From JBNJEL01 sp051745835 (GTDB lineage: Bacteria > Bacillota > Halanaerobiia > Halobacteroidales > Acetohalobiaceae), in the NCBI GenBank assembly GCA_051745835.1, contig JBNJEL010000036.1:1-17887 (forward strand): 17,887 nucleotides of DNA, read 5' to 3'. This document shows positions 1-7,503 of the stretch, piece after piece. The notes under the pieces are model-generated. The model was not told where the DNA came from and did no database searches. It was given only the letters and a program-made list of their open reading frames with translations. The position numbers and the translations under genes were made by a program. The number at the start of each line of letters is the position of its first letter. Position 1 is the first letter of the stretch.

Positions 1-209
1 ACTTCATAATTAACCTCAGCTAAGATATCTGCCAAAGCTTCCTCCGAAACTAAGTCCAAAAGAACCTCAGTCTCCTCATCAGATGTCTCAGCTAAGATCG
101 TTGCTAAGTCTGCTGGGTGAAGGTCAGCTAATTTATCACTAAGTAACTTAACTTGATTATTGTTAATTAACTTCCTAATCTCAGCTATCAACTTAACTCC
201 TTCGTCCAT
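1..209 (-). CDS. mgtE: Magnesium transporter MgtE, N-terminal fragment (5' end of gene; continues off the left edge)
   Basis: About 69 residues are visible, starting at ATG 207-209 and running off the window. The fragment is helical and acidic and contains the LHPADLATIL stretch, then a run of ILAE and VSEEALADIL. This is the repeated alpha-helical pattern of the cytoplasmic MgtE N-domain, which in characterised MgtE proteins senses intracellular Mg2+ and closes the channel. The CBS pair and the five-helix membrane domain would lie to the left and are not seen. A GGGGGTG sequence about 9 bases upstream can serve as ribosome binding site, and an in-frame TAA just before the ATG rules out a longer start. 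The gene begins 8 bases after the era stop, so it looks like the next gene of the same operon; there is no room for a Mg2+ riboswitch leader here. Identity is confident; full length and function are inferred from the N-domain only. Confidence 0.85.
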   Translation of the reverse strand, partial: MDEGVKLIAEIRKLINNNQVKLLSDKLADLHPADLATILAETSDEETEVLLDLVSEEALADILAEVNYE

Positions 210-217
210 TAATTACT

Positions 218-1120
218 TCACCCCCGATATCCTAACATCTGTAGAGCATCCTCGCGATCACGCCAATTCTTCTTAACCTTAACCCACAGATCAAGATAGA
301 CCTGACTACCTAATAAGTCCTCTATATCCTGGCGGGCACGTTTACCTATTTCCTTTAAGCGATGACCATGCTTACCAATAATAATCCCTTTCTGTGAATC
401 ACGCTCAACATAGATATTGACGTTAATATCAACTAAATCACGATTCTCGCGCTCACTCATACTAATTACTTCTAAAGCTACTGCATGTGGTACCTCTTCA
501 CGAGTTAAGTACATAATCTTTTCGCGAATTAATTCTGTAATCACAAACTGTTCAATCTGATCAGTAATCATATCTTCAGGATAATACTTAGGGCCCGTCG
601 GTAATTGACGAATACTCTCCTCTAATAAAGTATCGGTATTCTGACCTGTCTTAGCTGAAACTGGTATTATATTAGCAAACTCTCCTAACTGTTGACACTC
701 TTCTAAGCGCCGCTGTAACTTCTTTTTAGTCACTAAATCAATCTTATTTAAAACTAAAATCACCGGAGTATCTAAGCCCGCTAATTGATTATAGATCTTA
801 CGTTCTAACTTAGTAATCCCCTTCTTAGCATCAACCATAAAGTAGATCAATTCAACTCGCTTTAAAGCACGATAAGCGACATCAACCAGATGTTCACTCA
901 TCTTATCATAAGGATCATGAATTCCCGGTGTATCAATAAAGACCAACTGTGCATTATCTTGCGTTAAGATACATTGAATCTTATTTCTAGTAGTCTGATG
1001 TTTCGGAGTCGTAATTGCTATCTTCTGTCCAATTAAATTATTAATTAATGTCGATTTACCAACATTCGGTTGTCCTACTACTGTTACAAATCCTGATTTA
1101 AAATCCTCTTTAGTTGCCAC
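218..1120 (-). CDS. era: GTPase Era, 16S rRNA / 30S assembly factor
   Basis: Era binds the 3' end of 16S rRNA and helps mature the small ribosomal subunit. In a 300-residue numbering the protein shows the P-loop GQPNVGKS at 16-23, the HQTTRNK switch I region, DTPG at 63-66, NKID at 125-128 and SAK at 155-157. A C-terminal KH RNA-binding domain follows, with the GKHG loop near 249-252. Length matches the family (about 300). The open frame extends to GTG 1127-1129, but the only Shine-Dalgarno-like sequence (GGAG) sits one base before that codon. GTG 1118-1120, about 10 bases after GGAG, gives MATKEDFKSGF and fits the usual Era N-terminus better, so it was chosen. The gene follows the acetyltransferase gene by about 20 bases and precedes mgtE by 8. 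recO, often next to era in Firmicutes, is not the next gene here. Confidence 0.95.
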   Translation of the reverse strand: MATKEDFKSGFVTVVGQPNVGKSTLINNLIGQKIAITTPKHQTTRNKIQCILTQDNAQLVFIDTPGIHDPYDKMSEHLVDVAYRALKRVELIYFMVDAKKGITKLERKIYNQLAGLDTPVILVLNKIDLVTKKKLQRRLEECQQLGEFANIIPVSAKTGQNTDTLLEESIRQLPTGPKYYPEDMITDQIEQFVITELIREKIMYLTREEVPHAVALEVISMSERENRDLVDINVNIYVERDSQKGIIIGKHGHRLKEIGKRARQDIEDLLGSQVYLDLWVKVKKNWRDREDALQMLGYRG

Positions 1121-1140
1121 AACTATCACACTCCATTTAT

Positions 1141-1599
1141 CTATTCCAAATCTTTTCTCATCACTAATCGCGGTTCATCACGACCATACTCTGCTTCACG
1201 AAACTCTATCTCTTTAAAGTCAAACTTATCTTGGTAGAAGTAAATAGCTACCTTATTAGCTGGATCAACAGTTAGTTCCAATAACTTAAAGTCCCGCTTT
1301 TGTAACCAAGTAATAATGTGCTCCAATAATTTAGAACCTAACCCCTGCTTTTGATATTCACTGCTAATCGAAAAGCCAAATAAGTAAGCTAATTGCGGCT
1401 GATCTAAACTACGCCATACCTCAGCTAAACCTACTGGCTGTTGATTAACATAGATGACAAAGACCTTGCCGTGGTGAATCATTGGGGTCAGATGCCACTT
1501 ATTTAATCCACCAATTCCAAAAGCATCCTTTTCTAACTTCACCAAACGATCTAATAATTCCTGGTCATACTCTTCTAATATCTCAATTCTATACTCCAT
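1141..1599 (-). CDS. GNAT-family N-acetyltransferase of unknown substrate
   Basis: This is a complete 152-residue single-domain GNAT protein, which would transfer an acetyl group from acetyl-CoA to an amine. The acetyl-CoA pyrophosphate-binding motif A is YQKQGLGSKLL at about 82-92 (Q-x-x-G-x-G pattern). Motif B with DPANKVAIYFY follows at about 112-122, typical of the RimI-like branch. The substrate cannot be read from the sequence. A RimI-type protein or small-molecule acetylase is possible, but the N-terminal half is not one I recognise as RimI, RimJ or RimL. The gene starts 3 bases after the cdd stop and has no good Shine-Dalgarno sequence at normal spacing (GAGGAG is about 15 bases away), so translation probably depends on coupling with cdd. 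It lies between cdd and era, which are usually adjacent in Firmicutes. Confidence 0.85.
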   Translation of the reverse strand: MEYRIEILEEYDQELLDRLVKLEKDAFGIGGLNKWHLTPMIHHGKVFVIYVNQQPVGLAEVWRSLDQPQLAYLFGFSISSEYQKQGLGSKLLEHIITWLQKRDFKLLELTVDPANKVAIYFYQDKFDFKEIEFREAEYGRDEPRLVMRKDLE

Positions 1600-1602
1600 C
1601 TT

Positions 1603-2010
1603 CTACTTTAACAGCTCCTCATTAGCTGCTGTCCAAAATATATCACCCAACTGCTTAATAATTCTAACGCCTTCAGTATTAGCCATAATCACGACTAAAT
1701 CATCACTGCCAAACTCAGCTAAGACTTGGCGACAAGCTCCACAAGGAATACAGGGCTTTTCAGTATCAGCAACTACCGCTATTGCATCTAACTTAACCTC
1801 ACCTACTTCAGAAACTGCTTTAAAAACCGCTGTCCTTTCAGCACAATTAGTTAGGCTATAGGACATATTCTCTACATTACAGCCGGTATAGATCTCACCC
1901 TCAGCAGTCAATACTGCTGCTCCAACTGCAAAATTAGAGTAAGGAGCATAAGCTTTTTGTCGTACTTGAATCGCCTGCTTAACTAATCTTTCTTCTAATT
2001 CCTGCTGCAT
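1603..2010 (-). CDS. cdd: Cytidine deaminase
   Basis: Cdd hydrolytically deaminates cytidine and deoxycytidine to uridine and deoxyuridine in pyrimidine salvage. The 135-residue protein is the short homotetrameric type. It shows YAPYSNFAVGAA at 21-32, the GCNVEN substrate-binding segment at 43-48, the CAE motif at 56-58 (C56 zinc ligand, E58 proton shuttle) and PCGACRQ at 89-95 (zinc ligands C90 and C93). The C-terminal tail reads LGDIFW where many homologues have an LLP-x-x-F segment, a small divergence away from the zinc site. ATG 2008-2010 is preceded by GGGAG at about 9 bases, inside the end of the DUF502 gene. The DUF502 stop is 2 bases upstream and the acetyltransferase start is 3 bases downstream, so all three are probably one transcript. 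Confidence 0.95.
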   Translation of the reverse strand: MQQELEERLVKQAIQVRQKAYAPYSNFAVGAAVLTAEGEIYTGCNVENMSYSLTNCAERTAVFKAVSEVGEVKLDAIAVVADTEKPCIPCGACRQVLAEFGSDDLVVIMANTEGVRIIKQLGDIFWTAANEELLK

Positions 2011-2012
2011 TA

Positions 2013-2639
2013 CTATGCTCTCCCTTCTGGACTATCAAAGAAATTTATATTATTCTTCTCCGGTGTTACTGTACCACCAGAGATAATAAACTTAAGTCCT
2101 TCTTCGACTGTCATATCTAAATAATTAACCTCACTGTGCGGTACTAAGATCAACATTCCGGAAGTCGGATTAGGAGTGGTAGGAATAAAGACATTCACTA
2201 CCTGATCTTCAGTATTCTCTTGAACTTCTCCGCGACCTTCACTAGTCAAAAAGCCTACTTGGTAGATACCACGACGCGGATACTCTACTACCACTACCTT
2301 CCGAAATGCAGTCTTATTCTTCAAAAAGAGAGCATTAATAATCTGCTGTACTGTTAAATAGATATTCTTAACTAAAGGAATCCGAGTTAAGAGCCGCTCA
2401 CCGAAACTAATTAACCTCTTACCTAATACATTAGTTCCGATAATGCCAATCCCTAAAATTACTAGTATCGTTAAAAAGAAACCTAAACCATAGATTGAAC
2501 GTCCAATTACCAATTCAATCAACGGACGTAAGAAACCATCAACAGCACTAAAGATAGTAGTTACTATATAGATAGTTACAACTAATGGCAATAAAATGAT
2601 TAGACCGGTAATTAAGTAATTACGCAGATTCTTTAACAT
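2013..2639 (-). CDS. DUF502 family integral membrane protein, function unknown
   Basis: A membrane protein of about 208 residues from ATG 2637-2639. Two hydrophobic segments lie near the N-terminus: ITGLIILLPLVVTIYIV at about residues 10-26 and a second at about 53-72 (GFFLTILVILGIGIIGTNVL). A soluble domain follows, carrying the DUF502 signature FIPTTPNPTSG and then LVPHSEV and LKFIISGG. The biochemical role of the family is not established. The frame stays open upstream to 2690 and would overlap the CorC-type gene, but GGAGG lies 9 bases before ATG 2639, so the shorter start was chosen; GTG 2640-2642, 6 bases from GGAGG, is the alternative. The gene begins 16 bases after the upstream stop and ends 2 bases before cdd. 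Its place next to a CNNM transporter hints at envelope or ion homeostasis, but that is only context. Confidence 0.85.
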   Translation of the reverse strand: MLKNLRNYLITGLIILLPLVVTIYIVTTIFSAVDGFLRPLIELVIGRSIYGLGFFLTILVILGIGIIGTNVLGKRLISFGERLLTRIPLVKNIYLTVQQIINALFLKNKTAFRKVVVVEYPRRGIYQVGFLTSEGRGEVQENTEDQVVNVFIPTTPNPTSGMLILVPHSEVNYLDMTVEEGLKFIISGGTVTPEKNNINFFDSPEGRA

Positions 2640-2655
2640 CACTAAACTCCTCCAC

Positions 2656-3936
2656 CTACTCACTCTCTCCCTTAACAACTTCAGATTCAACTAACTTAAT
2701 CTTCACTTTAGAGATACGACGCTGAATGACACTCTCAATTATAAACTTTAAATTCTCAAACTCCAAGACCTCGCCTTCTTGAGGTACAGAACCTAAGATA
2801 CTTAAAACAAGTCCGCCCACTGTCTCATAATCTTCTTCCGGCAGATCAATATCTAAAATATCATTAACTTCATCAATATCAATCCGGGCGTCAACAATAA
2901 TCTCTGACTCGGAGATTACTTCCACCCAATTCTCTTCTTCATCATACTCATCTTGAATATCACCAACTATCTCTTCCAATAAATCCTCAATCGTAACTAA
3001 ACCAGCAGTACCACCATATTCATCTAAGACTACTGCCATATGAATTCTCTCTTTGCGCAACTCGGTTAGTAATACATCAATCTCCTTAGTCTCAGGTACA
3101 TAGTAGGCCGGACGCATAATCTTTTTTAATGATGTCTCCTCTCCACACCCTAAAAAAGTTAATAGATCTTTAGCATAGACAATCCCTATAATATTATCGA
3201 CTGTCTCATTATAGACTGGAATTCTAGAATAGCCAAAATCAACTATAATCTCTATTAAATCTTCCATAGAGGTATTCATCTCTACACAGACCATATCTAT
3301 TCTAGGCATCATAATCTCTTTAACTATAGTATCATCAAAATCAAAGATACTATTAATCATCTCTTTTTCGTCTGACTCAATTACTCCTTCTTGTTCGCCA
3401 ACATGAACAAACTTCTTAATCTCCTCTTCAGTAACAAATGGTTCGCTCTGTTGAGGTCGTCCTCCTAAAGCTCTAATCATAAAATTAGTAATTAAAGTCA
3501 ACACTTTAATAAACGGATACAATAGATAAGAAAAGATCCGAATATACTTTGCCACCCATTTAGAAGCCAGCTCAGAATTTTGAGTAGCAAATGATTTAGG
3601 AGTAATTTCCCCAAAAACTAAGATAAATAAGGTAACGCCACCTGTAGCAATCCCTACTCCTTTAGATCCAAATATCTCAATAGCTAAGGCAGTAGCAATC
3701 GAAGAAGCAGCTACATTAACTAAGTTATTCCCTACTAAGATGGTAGTTAATAACTTATTAGGCTGATCTAATAATCTATCTACAACCTGAGCTTTACTAT
3801 CTCCTTCTTGCGCTAAATGTCTAATTTTAACCCGATTAACTGACATCAAAGCCGTCTCCGAACCTGAAAAGAAGCCTGATAAGATAAATAACAGACCTAA
3901 CAATAACAAATCCATAACCTGTCCTAAATTCCCCAA
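2656..3936 (-). CDS. CNNM/CorC (HlyC/CorC) family transporter, probable Mg2+ or divalent cation exporter
   Basis: A 426-residue membrane protein. Residues 1 to about 160 form a CNNM (DUF21) transmembrane domain with SGSETALMSVN at about 24-34, GNNLVN at 69-74 and GEITPKS at 109-115. A CBS pair follows at about 205-325, with MMPRIDM at the first repeat and VLDEYGGTAGLVTIEDLL at the end of the second. A CorC/HlyC transporter-associated domain closes the protein at about 335-415. Family members of this build (CorC, MpfA) are linked to Mg2+ efflux; hemolysin is a historical label. The frame opens at TTG 3934-3936, about 11 bases after GGGGAGGG. An alternative ATG at 3913-3915 gives MDLLLLGLLF with a weak binding site. 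The Shine-Dalgarno sequence sits in a small hairpin loop (see 3942-3958). MgtE, a Mg2+ importer, is downstream in the same run. Confidence 0.9.
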   Translation of the reverse strand: MGNLGQVMDLLLLGLLFILSGFFSGSETALMSVNRVKIRHLAQEGDSKAQVVDRLLDQPNKLLTTILVGNNLVNVAASSIATALAIEIFGSKGVGIATGGVTLFILVFGEITPKSFATQNSELASKWVAKYIRIFSYLLYPFIKVLTLITNFMIRALGGRPQQSEPFVTEEEIKKFVHVGEQEGVIESDEKEMINSIFDFDDTIVKEIMMPRIDMVCVEMNTSMEDLIEIIVDFGYSRIPVYNETVDNIIGIVYAKDLLTFLGCGEETSLKKIMRPAYYVPETKEIDVLLTELRKERIHMAVVLDEYGGTAGLVTIEDLLEEIVGDIQDEYDEEENWVEVISESEIIVDARIDIDEVNDILDIDLPEEDYETVGGLVLSILGSVPQEGEVLEFENLKFIIESVIQRRISKVKIKLVESEVVKGESE

Positions 3937-3941
3937 CTCAG

Positions 3942-3958
3942 CTCAGCCCTCCCCTGAG
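3942..3958 (-). promoter_or_regulatory. Ribosome binding site of the CNNM/CorC gene displayed in a small hairpin loop
   Basis: On the minus strand CTCAG (3958-3954) and CTGAG (3946-3942) can pair, leaving the purine-rich GGGAGGG in a 7-base loop. A second CTGAG copy (3941-3937) follows directly and could compete for the same partner. The start is TTG 3934-3936. The pairing is seen directly; any effect on translation is inference, and a 5-bp stem is weak. Confidence 0.4.
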
Positions 3959-3966
3959 ATTCTAAC

Positions 3967-4395
3967 TTAATTTCGTACTAAATTAAGCTCTCCTAAAATC
4001 TGTTCCTCTTTACTTCTCATCTCAGCTTTATCTGTTTGATTCTTATGATCATAACCTAATAGATGATACATTCCATGAACCGTTAAAAAGCCAACTTCTC
4101 TTGTTATAGAATGATTATAATCTTTAGCTTGACTACAAGCACGCTCTAACGAAATAATAATATCCCCTAACATCTCTCCTCCCAGCGGAAAGGAGAGAAC
4201 ATCTGTTGGTTCATCTAACTGACGGTACTGATTATTTAACTCTCTAATCCGCTGATTATCAACTAAAGCAATACTAACTTCACTAGCTTCTATCTCTTCT
4301 ACTTCCACTACCATACTTACTACCTTTCTTACTAACTCTTTTAGACCAGACTCTATTTCTACTTCTTCCTGTAAATTATTAATCTGAATTTCCAT
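3967..4395 (-). CDS. ybeY: Endoribonuclease YbeY, rRNA maturation
   Basis: YbeY is a single-strand-specific metal-dependent endoribonuclease used in 16S rRNA 3'-end maturation and ribosome quality control. The zinc-binding signature is HGMYHLLGYDH, with histidines at about 107, 111 and 117 of a 142-residue protein. The upstream EPTDVLSFPL stretch is also diagnostic of the family. ATG 4393-4395 is preceded by AGGTG at about 6 bases and was preferred to GTG 4402-4404, which adds three residues. The start lies inside the end of pgpH (17-base overlap), implying translational coupling. The pairing of phoH, pgpH and ybeY is the usual Firmicutes arrangement. The gene normally followed by dgkA here is instead followed by the CNNM/CorC gene. 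Confidence 0.95.
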   Translation of the reverse strand: MEIQINNLQEEVEIESGLKELVRKVVSMVVEVEEIEASEVSIALVDNQRIRELNNQYRQLDEPTDVLSFPLGGEMLGDIIISLERACSQAKDYNHSITREVGFLTVHGMYHLLGYDHKNQTDKAEMRSKEEQILGELNLVRN

Positions 4396-6535
4396 TAAGA
4401 TCACCTGCCTCTTTCATCTCTTGAGCTAAGTTTTCTGGGTACTCTACACGATTATGAAAGATCCCCGATAAAACATTAACAAATGCATCAGTAATCTTAC
4501 TTAAATCCTTAAGTGTTAAGTCAGATTCATCTAACTGTCCATCATCAAGCTTGCTTCTAATTAATTCCCGTACTAAAGCTTCCATCTTATCGGGATTGGA
4601 TTGTACTTCTATTTTAGATCTAACCGCTGCCTCCACTAAATCAGCTAACATTATCAAAGCTGCCTCTTTAGACTGGGGTTTTGGCCCTTTATATCTAAAC
4701 TCCGTCTCATCAATATTCTCATACTTCTCATCATGGATTGCTTCTTGATAGAAAAAAGAGATCAGACTAGTTCCATGATGCTGTTTAATAATATCAATAA
4801 TTCTATTAGGCAGTCCGTACTTCTTAGCTAACTCCAAGCCATCCTTGACATGAGAGGTAATAATTAATGTACTTAAAGTAGGCGATAACTTATTATGTGG
4901 ATTCTCGCTACCAAACTGATTTTCTGAAAAGAAGTAAGGGCGCTTAATCTTGCCGATATCATGATAGTAAGCACCAACGCGCACAAACAAAGAGTCAGCT
5001 CCTACTTCATCAGCTGCCGCCTCAGCTAAATTACCTACAATTACACTATGATGATAAGTACCCGGCGCTTCCACCAATAACTTCTTAAGCAGCGGCTGAT
5101 TAGGATTAGATAGTTCTAATAATTTGACTGCTGAAGTAATGCCAAATGTATTCTCCAAATAAGGCAGAAAACCATTAGTAATAATTGCCGCTATAACTCC
5201 ATTGATCACTCCTAAACTTAACAGCTCTAATGTCTTAAACCACTTCACTGGTGCTGTACTCAAATCAAAAGCTAAAATAACTACCGCACTAACACCACTA
5301 ACATAGAAACCAGCTCGCACCAAATCAGAACGCTGACTAACCTTCGAGACACTATACACACCTGCTAAACCGCCAACTAATAAGACAGCTAATCCACTAA
5401 TACCACTGCCAGTTACTAAACTAATTAAGAAACTAATTGCTATTGTAACAATAATCGCTAAATTATAATTTACTAAGATCGTAAGTAACATCGACATCCC
5501 GGCTACTGGTACTAAATAACTAGGATGATCTAGTGGAAAGAAAGTAATAATCTTAGCTAACAAAAGAGTTAAGATCGGTAAGATACCTAATAGAGCAATT
5601 ATCCCTTCATCCTCAATAATCTCTGACTGATACTGGACTAAATAGATAATTGTACTTACTTCGAAGATAATTACTATCAAGGCTAAGCCTAATATCACCA
5701 ATAGATCAATCTGTTTATGGCGCAGTCCTAACTTATTGAGAATCCTTAGATCTTGTTCAGTAATCACCTTCCCATGACGAATAATCACTTCGCCTTCTCT
5801 AATCGTATGCTTAACAGGATCCACCGATTGACGAGCTTCCTTCTTTCTACGAGTCGTCTCCTCTTGATTTAAGATTAAGTTCGGTTTAATTACATTCTGA
5901 GCTACTTTATCAATTACATACTTATATCGTTTAGCCGCTGATAATTCTGCTACATCATCAGCAATCTGCTCCTTAACTTCTTCTAAATCATCACTTCTAA
6001 CTCCCCGACTAAGATACTTAACTACTAAGTTGTTACTTTTTTCTTCAATATAACTTAAAGTATCCTGATCCACTTCTAATAATCGTTTAATAACCTCATT
6101 CCCAACTCCAACCTTAGTTTGGGATTTAATCTCTTTTATCTTTTGAGCAGTAGCAAGTTCCTCTTTTGAACTATCAGAAGTTATACCATTATACTCTCTA
6201 ATCATAGCAAAAAAGTTACTTAACTTCTCTTTAACTTCTGGCAACACATCAGCCTGTTCTACATATACTTTAGAGACTGACTTAGCTGCTTGATCCTTTA
6301 ACTTTTCGGTCTTAACTTGATCAATATACTCGATTGTCTCCGGTGCAATAATATCTTCGGAACTAACTTGTCCCACTTCTAAATCAACCTGATTAGGAAT
6401 AAAGTCAATCGTCAAAATTAAAGTTAAGACAATAAAAACTACAACTCCCCAGACCCAGTACTTAAAGTTATCTTTCTGAGTAAATTGCAACTCTTCCCAT
6501 TCAAACTTCTCTTTTATTTTATCTAACAAACCCAT
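4379..6535 (-). CDS. pgpH: Cyclic-di-AMP phosphodiesterase PgpH (YqfF family, 7TM-HD)
   Basis: PgpH hydrolyses the osmotic and potassium-signalling messenger c-di-AMP at the membrane. The 718-residue protein has a first membrane helix at about 26-45 and a large extracytoplasmic 7TMR-HDED region at about 50-270. Several membrane helices follow at about 277-455, then a cytoplasmic HD phosphohydrolase domain from about 490. The HD domain keeps its metal ligands: H496 in YHHSVIVGNL, HD at 525-526 in YYHDIGK, H562, the HH of KQHHGT at 586-587, and D632 in ADLVEA. ATG 6533-6535 has AAGGAG 8 bases upstream. The gene starts 12 bases after the phoH stop and overlaps ybeY by 17 bases. Length and domain order fit the family, and all catalytic residues I can check are present. 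Confidence 0.94.
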   Translation of the reverse strand: MGLLDKIKEKFEWEELQFTQKDNFKYWVWGVVVFIVLTLILTIDFIPNQVDLEVGQVSSEDIIAPETIEYIDQVKTEKLKDQAAKSVSKVYVEQADVLPEVKEKLSNFFAMIREYNGITSDSSKEELATAQKIKEIKSQTKVGVGNEVIKRLLEVDQDTLSYIEEKSNNLVVKYLSRGVRSDDLEEVKEQIADDVAELSAAKRYKYVIDKVAQNVIKPNLILNQEETTRRKKEARQSVDPVKHTIREGEVIIRHGKVITEQDLRILNKLGLRHKQIDLLVILGLALIVIIFEVSTIIYLVQYQSEIIEDEGIIALLGILPILTLLLAKIITFFPLDHPSYLVPVAGMSMLLTILVNYNLAIIVTIAISFLISLVTGSGISGLAVLLVGGLAGVYSVSKVSQRSDLVRAGFYVSGVSAVVILAFDLSTAPVKWFKTLELLSLGVINGVIAAIITNGFLPYLENTFGITSAVKLLELSNPNQPLLKKLLVEAPGTYHHSVIVGNLAEAAADEVGADSLFVRVGAYYHDIGKIKRPYFFSENQFGSENPHNKLSPTLSTLIITSHVKDGLELAKKYGLPNRIIDIIKQHHGTSLISFFYQEAIHDEKYENIDETEFRYKGPKPQSKEAALIMLADLVEAAVRSKIEVQSNPDKMEALVRELIRSKLDDGQLDESDLTLKDLSKITDAFVNVLSGIFHNRVEYPENLAQEMKEAGDLNGNSD

Positions 6536-6547
6536 TAGCTACACTCC

Positions 6548-7489
6548 TTAGAGGGACTTATAAGCATTAATAATTTCTTTGACTAACCGATGTCTTACTA
6601 CATCTTTATTAGTTAGCTGTACAAACTCAACCCCCTCAATTTCAGCCAATAATTCATAAGCCTCTTCTAAACCTGATGTAGCACGATGTGGTAGGTCAAC
6701 CTGCGTTGTATCACCATTAACTACTGCTTTAGATTCAACTCCAATTCTAGTTAAGAACATCTTCATCTGCTCGGAAGTCGTATTTTGAGCCTCATCTAAG
6801 ATTACAAAAGAATCCTTTAGCGTTCGCCCACGCATATAAGCTAGCGGAGCAATCTCAATAATATCCTGTTTAAGTAACTCATTAACCTTCTTAGCTCCCA
6901 AAACATCATATAAACTATCATAGAGTGGTCGTAGATAAGGATCAACCTTCTCCTGTAAATCTCCCGGTAAGAAACCTAAATTCTCACCAGCTTCAATTGC
7001 AGGACGCGTTAAGATAATCTTATTAACCTGATTAGTCATTAAAGCATTAACCGCCATTACTACCGCTAGATAACTCTTACCCGTACCCGCCGGACCAATT
7101 CCAAAAACAATATCATAATTACGAATAGCATCAACATAGACTTTCTGTCCTAATGTCTTCGGCTTAATCTTCCTACCTTGGTGAGTTACCTGAATTACAT
7201 CAGAATAGATCTCCTCTAACGTAAATTTATTCTCTTTAGCTAACTCGACAGCATATTCAATCTCTTGAGTAGTTAAATCATGATCTTGGCTGATAATTTT
7301 ATTCAGTTCTTCAAATAATTTAACTACCTGCTCTACTTCAGCTACCGCTCCTTCAACCTGTACTTCAGTACCTCTAGCAAAGATATCAACTGCAAATGAT
7401 TCCTCGATTAACTTTAAGTTCTGATCATGACGACCAAATATCTCTTTTGCTACTTCATTCGTAGGTAAGATAATCTCTTCTTGTGCCAA
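6548..7489 (-). CDS. phoH: PhoH-like ATPase (PhoH/YqfE family)
   Basis: A 313-residue cytoplasmic P-loop ATPase. An N-terminal segment of about 110 residues, which may bind nucleic acid, precedes the PhoH domain. Walker A is GPAGTGKS at 132-139, Walker B is FVILDEAQN at about 228-236, and the VNGDTTQVDLP motif is at about 257-267. The exact role is debated; the conserved neighbourhood with ybeY suggests RNA metabolism. The start is an unusual TTG at 7487-7489, supported by AGGAGG about 10 bases upstream. That site overlaps the TAG stop of yqfD, and no in-frame ATG or GTG lies close to it. The gap to pgpH is 12 bases. The family and gene order are certain; the function is known only in outline. 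Confidence 0.93.
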   Translation of the reverse strand: MAQEEIILPTNEVAKEIFGRHDQNLKLIEESFAVDIFARGTEVQVEGAVAEVEQVVKLFEELNKIISQDHDLTTQEIEYAVELAKENKFTLEEIYSDVIQVTHQGRKIKPKTLGQKVYVDAIRNYDIVFGIGPAGTGKSYLAVVMAVNALMTNQVNKIILTRPAIEAGENLGFLPGDLQEKVDPYLRPLYDSLYDVLGAKKVNELLKQDIIEIAPLAYMRGRTLKDSFVILDEAQNTTSEQMKMFLTRIGVESKAVVNGDTTQVDLPHRATSGLEEAYELLAEIEGVEFVQLTNKDVVRHRLVKEIINAYKSL

Positions 7490-7503
7490 ACTTACTTAAC
7501 CTC

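Noticed and set aside
2640..2690. Longer DUF502 start overlapping the end of the CNNM/CorC gene
   Set aside because: The extra 17 residues are basic and unlike the family N-terminus, and a good GGAGG site sits 9 bases before ATG 2639.
4551..4748. Plus-strand open frame of 65 codons inside pgpH
   Set aside because: It is antisense to the well-conserved HD domain of pgpH, has no ribosome binding site of note and no recognisable protein pattern.
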